This document shows positions 7,101-8,168 of a DNA stretch of 8,168 nt, in pieces. Positions within the stretch are counted from its first letter, which is position 1. Each line of letters opens with the position of its first letter. The translations under genes and the position numbers were made by a program. The notes under the pieces were generated by a model. That model was given only the letters and a program-made list of their open reading frames with translations, did no database searches and was not told the DNA's origin. The DNA comes from Actinomycetota bacterium (GTDB lineage Bacteria > Actinomycetota > Acidimicrobiia > Acidimicrobiales > JACDEA01), in contig JACDEA010000081.1 of the NCBI GenBank assembly GCA_013816725.1, forward strand, positions 1-8,168, in the 5' to 3' direction.

Positions 7101-7436
7101 GGCCCGCGCAGCTTCGGCGAACCGGACCACGCCGTAGAAACCGTCGTGGTCGGTGACGGCCAGCGCTTCGAGGCCGAGGCGGGCCGCCTCTTCGGCCAGC
7201 TCCTCGGGGTGCGACGCACCGTCGAGAAAGCTGAAGTTGGTGTGGCAGTGCAGCTCGGCATACGGCACCGCGCCGCGGCGGCGGATCAGCCGCGCCGGCG
7301 GCTCATAAGGCTGGCGCTTGTATGACCGCGGCGTGTCCTTGTCGATGGCTGACGCCTTGCGCCTGCCGTCCGCCGGACTATCCCCCAGGCGGGCATTCAG
7401 CTCGCGCCACGACATGGCGGGGTTGTTGAACCCCAT
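4158..7436 (-). CDS. dnaE2: Error-prone DNA polymerase III alpha-type subunit DnaE2
   Basis: This is a complete C-family polymerase of 1092 residues, normal for DnaE2. It is the SOS mutasome translesion polymerase that acts with ImuB. The N-terminus MGFNNPAMSW is typical of actinobacterial DnaE2 and fixes the start. The PHP domain (about 58-270) keeps metal-type residues: HCH (63-65), TDHD (95-98), GAE (120-122) and NNVHY (260-264). The polymerase core has YFLIVWDICEFC (395-406), GRGSAANSAVCYALG (415-429), the catalytic Asp cluster PPDIDVDIES (453-462) and the third Asp599 in VKFDLLGLGML. HPRHLGIHSGGMVL-like sequence (549-561) is a DnaE2 hallmark. A helix-hairpin-helix region lies near 890-925. 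An OB-fold follows (about 1006-1080). No internal stop or frameshift is seen. There is no clear Shine-Dalgarno site; translation is probably coupled to upstream imuB. SOS control would act at the operon promoter outside the window. Confidence 0.97.
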   Translation of the reverse strand: MGFNNPAMSWRELNARLGDSPADGRRKASAIDKDTPRSYKRQPYEPPARLIRRRGAVPYAELHCHTNFSFLDGASHPEELAEEAARLGLEALAVTDHDGFYGVVRFAEAARAVDLPTIFGAELSLQLSKPQNGVADPEGAHLVVLARDPQGYAQLARALSQAQMRSHTKGRPLYERAELCALHENRWLVLTGCRKGTVARALEAEGPRAAARALADLVACFGRDNVAVELWDHGHPLDSARNDALVDLAIRAHVEVVATNNVHYATPRHRALATALAAVRARRSLDEIDPWLPAAATAHLRSGAEQARRFARYPGVVERAAEIGRELAFDLKLVAPNLPPWPVPDGDTEMTVLRRLTYEGAHRRYGPRHAERTPGAYKQIDYELDMIEALGFAGYFLIVWDICEFCRRSDIYCQGRGSAANSAVCYALGVTNADAVSLGLLFERFLSPERDGPPDIDVDIESDRREEAIQYVYERYGRDNAAQVANVITYRPKSAIRDMGKALGAATGQLDAWSKQVDAWGPLSTTTQQTDHEIPANVLDLAAQLQHYPRHLGIHSGGMVLCDRPVIEVCPVEWGRMEGRTVLQWDKDDCAAVGLVKFDLLGLGMLSAIHYAVDLVRQHHGVDVDLAALPQEDAVYDMLCEADSVGVFQVESRAQMATLPRLRPRHFYDLVVEVALIRPGPIQGGSVHPYIRRRNGQEPVTYLHPLLENSLKKTLGVPLFQEQMMQMAIDVAGFSASDADQLRQAMGSKRSGERMERLRHRFFAGMADNGITGEIAAEIYEKVAAFANFGFPESHSVSFAYLVYSSAWLKYHYPAAFCAALLNAQPMGFWSPMTLVADAKRHGVTVRGPDVNASADVATLEHDGAVRLGINYVRTIGADLANTIAAARPYACMEDVVRAADLTTPQVEALATAGAFGCFEGERRKALWTAGAVAQSKAGRLEGIVTGDRPPTLPGMDAVETTAADLWATGLSADHHPIEFVREYLAARGVVVANQLMHHPADERVVVAGLVTHRQRPATAAGTTFLNLEDETGLVNVVVSKGVWTRYRRVAQSASAMVIGGKLEKADGTLNVVADRLDALPLSMATKSRDFR

Positions 7437-7474
7437 CAGCCGTGGTCGCTCAGGCGGTCAGTCAGGTCAGTCAT
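7436..7474 (-). CDS. Possible 12-codon coupling mini-ORF between imuB and dnaE2
   Basis: The peptide MTDLTDRLSDHG starts at an ATG that overlaps the imuB end by 8 nt (ATGACTGA; imuB stop at 7469-7467). It ends with a TGA sharing one base with the dnaE2 ATG (TGATG). GAGG lies 6 nt before its ATG, whereas dnaE2 itself has no obvious ribosome site. This suggests ribosomes pass from imuB to dnaE2 by termination and reinitiation. The peptide itself has no recognisable function. It is short enough to arise by chance, so confidence is limited. Confidence 0.3.
   Translation of the reverse strand: MTDLTDRLSDHG
7456..7473. repeat. Tandem 9-bp duplication at the imuB-dnaE2 junction
   Basis: GGTCAGTCA occurs twice in immediate succession (7456-7464 and 7465-7473). 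On the minus strand it reads TGACTGACC twice and includes the imuB stop codon. It provides repeated TGA triplets in two frames and codes for TDL/TDR in the possible mini-ORF. It looks like a recent slippage duplication. Confidence 0.7.
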
Positions 7475-8168
7475 AGGCGGCCTCGATGAACCAGTGGCCC
7501 CGTTCTATGGAGACGAGGTAGGCGCGGCCGTCGGCGGTAGCGACCTGGAAGCGGGCCCGGCGACGGTGCGCGGGCGGGTCCCACCAGCGCTCGTCGACAG
7601 GCCAGGGGCCGGCCCATCCGGTGATGTCGAGGTCGTTGAGCTTGACCGGCGGCGCGGTGACGAGGCCCCGGCCGGTGACACCCACGGGGGCGCCCTCCTT
7701 GTCGAGCACCGACACGACGATTGGCTGGGGGGGGACGACGGCCGGCGCCGGCGGCGGTATGTGGCCGGGCCAGGGCGCAGTGGTAGCGACGTCGCGTCGG
7801 TCGGCGGTGTCGCGGGCGTCGCCCCACGGGATCAGGCGGATCTGCTCGGCCGGGCCGCGGCCACCGGCGCAGGCAGCAGTGACCACCGCCCCGGGACCGA
7901 GCATTCCTTGGACGCGCGCCAGCGCGCGCGAGATCCGATCGTCGACACCGCGACCGCCCCAGAACCCGTGTTGCGTGCCGTTGTCGGGGCCGACCTCGTC
8001 GGGGACCAATCGCAGCACGACGATGCCGGCGGTCGGCCGCTGTATCGGCTCACCGTGGTGTCGGTTGAGCCATCCGTCGACCTGCCACCGCACCCGCTCG
8101 GCGATCATTCCTGGCGTGAGGGCACCGTCGTGTCGCCACAGCCGTGAGAGCGACTCGCCGTGTTCGGT
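7467..8168 (-). CDS. imuB: ImuB, Y-family polymerase-like mutasome adaptor, C-terminal part only
   Basis: The frame stays open to the right edge, so the catalytic-like Y-family core is outside the window; 233 C-terminal residues are visible. They match the actinobacterial ImuB tail: HGESLSRLWRHDGALTP, IAERVRWQVDGWL, LRLVPDEV, RALARVQGMLGPGAVV, GGRGPAEQIRLIPWGD, WAGPWPVDERWWDP and the closing RGHWFIEAAYD. ImuB is a catalytically inactive Y-family relative in mycobacteria that links the beta clamp, ImuA' and DnaE2. In this tail the clamp-motif position (QLPLWG in M. tuberculosis) reads QHGFWG (visible residues 66-71, bases 7956-7973). The ATG at 8108 is internal, since conserved ImuB sequence continues upstream. 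The gene sits 30 nt before dnaE2 on the same strand, the usual mutasome order; imuA' may lie further upstream. Confidence 0.92.
   Translation of the reverse strand, partial: TEHGESLSRLWRHDGALTPGMIAERVRWQVDGWLNRHHGEPIQRPTAGIVVLRLVPDEVGPDNGTQHGFWGGRGVDDRISRALARVQGMLGPGAVVTAACAGGRGPAEQIRLIPWGDARDTADRRDVATTAPWPGHIPPPAPAVVPPQPIVVSVLDKEGAPVGVTGRGLVTAPPVKLNDLDITGWAGPWPVDERWWDPPAHRRRARFQVATADGRAYLVSIERGHWFIEAAYD

Noticed and set aside
5577..7325. Long + strand open frame (582 codons) opposite dnaE2
   Set aside because: It has the same cause: stop codons are rare in the antisense frame of a GC-rich gene. No known motif, and DnaE2 on the other strand is unambiguous.
7437..7466. SOS (LexA) box before dnaE2
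   Set aside because: No GAAC-N4-GTTC-like site is visible in the short gap. Control is expected at the operon promoter upstream of imuB, outside the window.

Overview
The window is a gene-dense, very GC-rich stretch with G/C at most wobble positions, GTG as well as ATG starts, and weak or absent Shine-Dalgarno sites. The imuB-dnaE2 pair, the LAxTG-type sorting motif and a probable leaderless gene all point to an actinomycete. Acidimicrobiia or a relative would fit, but that rank is inference. No rRNA, tRNA, CRISPR array, transposase or prophage gene is visible, and no gap between genes exceeds about 110 bases.

Left part (1-1509, + strand). The window opens inside a gene whose N-terminus lies upstream. 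It joins a Crp-type cyclic-nucleotide-binding-like fold, a Pro/Arg-rich linker, one membrane helix and a YlbL-like Lon (S16) Ser-Lys protease domain. The PDZ domain usual in that family is missing. A 49-nt near-perfect palindrome sits in frame in the linker. A hairpin follows the stop, then a short gene for a one-helix membrane protein.

Middle part (1314-4138). A minus-strand, Tat-exported metallophosphoesterase with a purple-acid-phosphatase-type N-terminal domain carries a C-terminal LAETG sorting-like motif. Its 3' end overlaps the small + strand gene antisense, with wobble positions aligned. Divergent from it is a cytosolic histidine phosphatase with a likely leaderless GTG start. That gene converges on a minus-strand VOC/glyoxalase-fold gene. 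Only a 12-bp perfect palindrome separates the two stop codons.

Right part (4158-8168, - strand). This is the SOS mutasome: the C-terminal part of imuB (running off the right edge), a possible 12-codon coupling mini-ORF, then complete dnaE2, with the VOC gene 19 nt downstream. By analogy with mycobacteria, ImuB is the clamp-binding adaptor and DnaE2 the polymerase for damage-induced translesion synthesis. The operon promoter and any LexA box would lie upstream of imuB, outside the window.

The two least ordinary items are the cNMP-fold/membrane/Lon-like protease fusion and the in-frame palindromic element inside it. The imuB-dnaE2 junction is also unusually compact.
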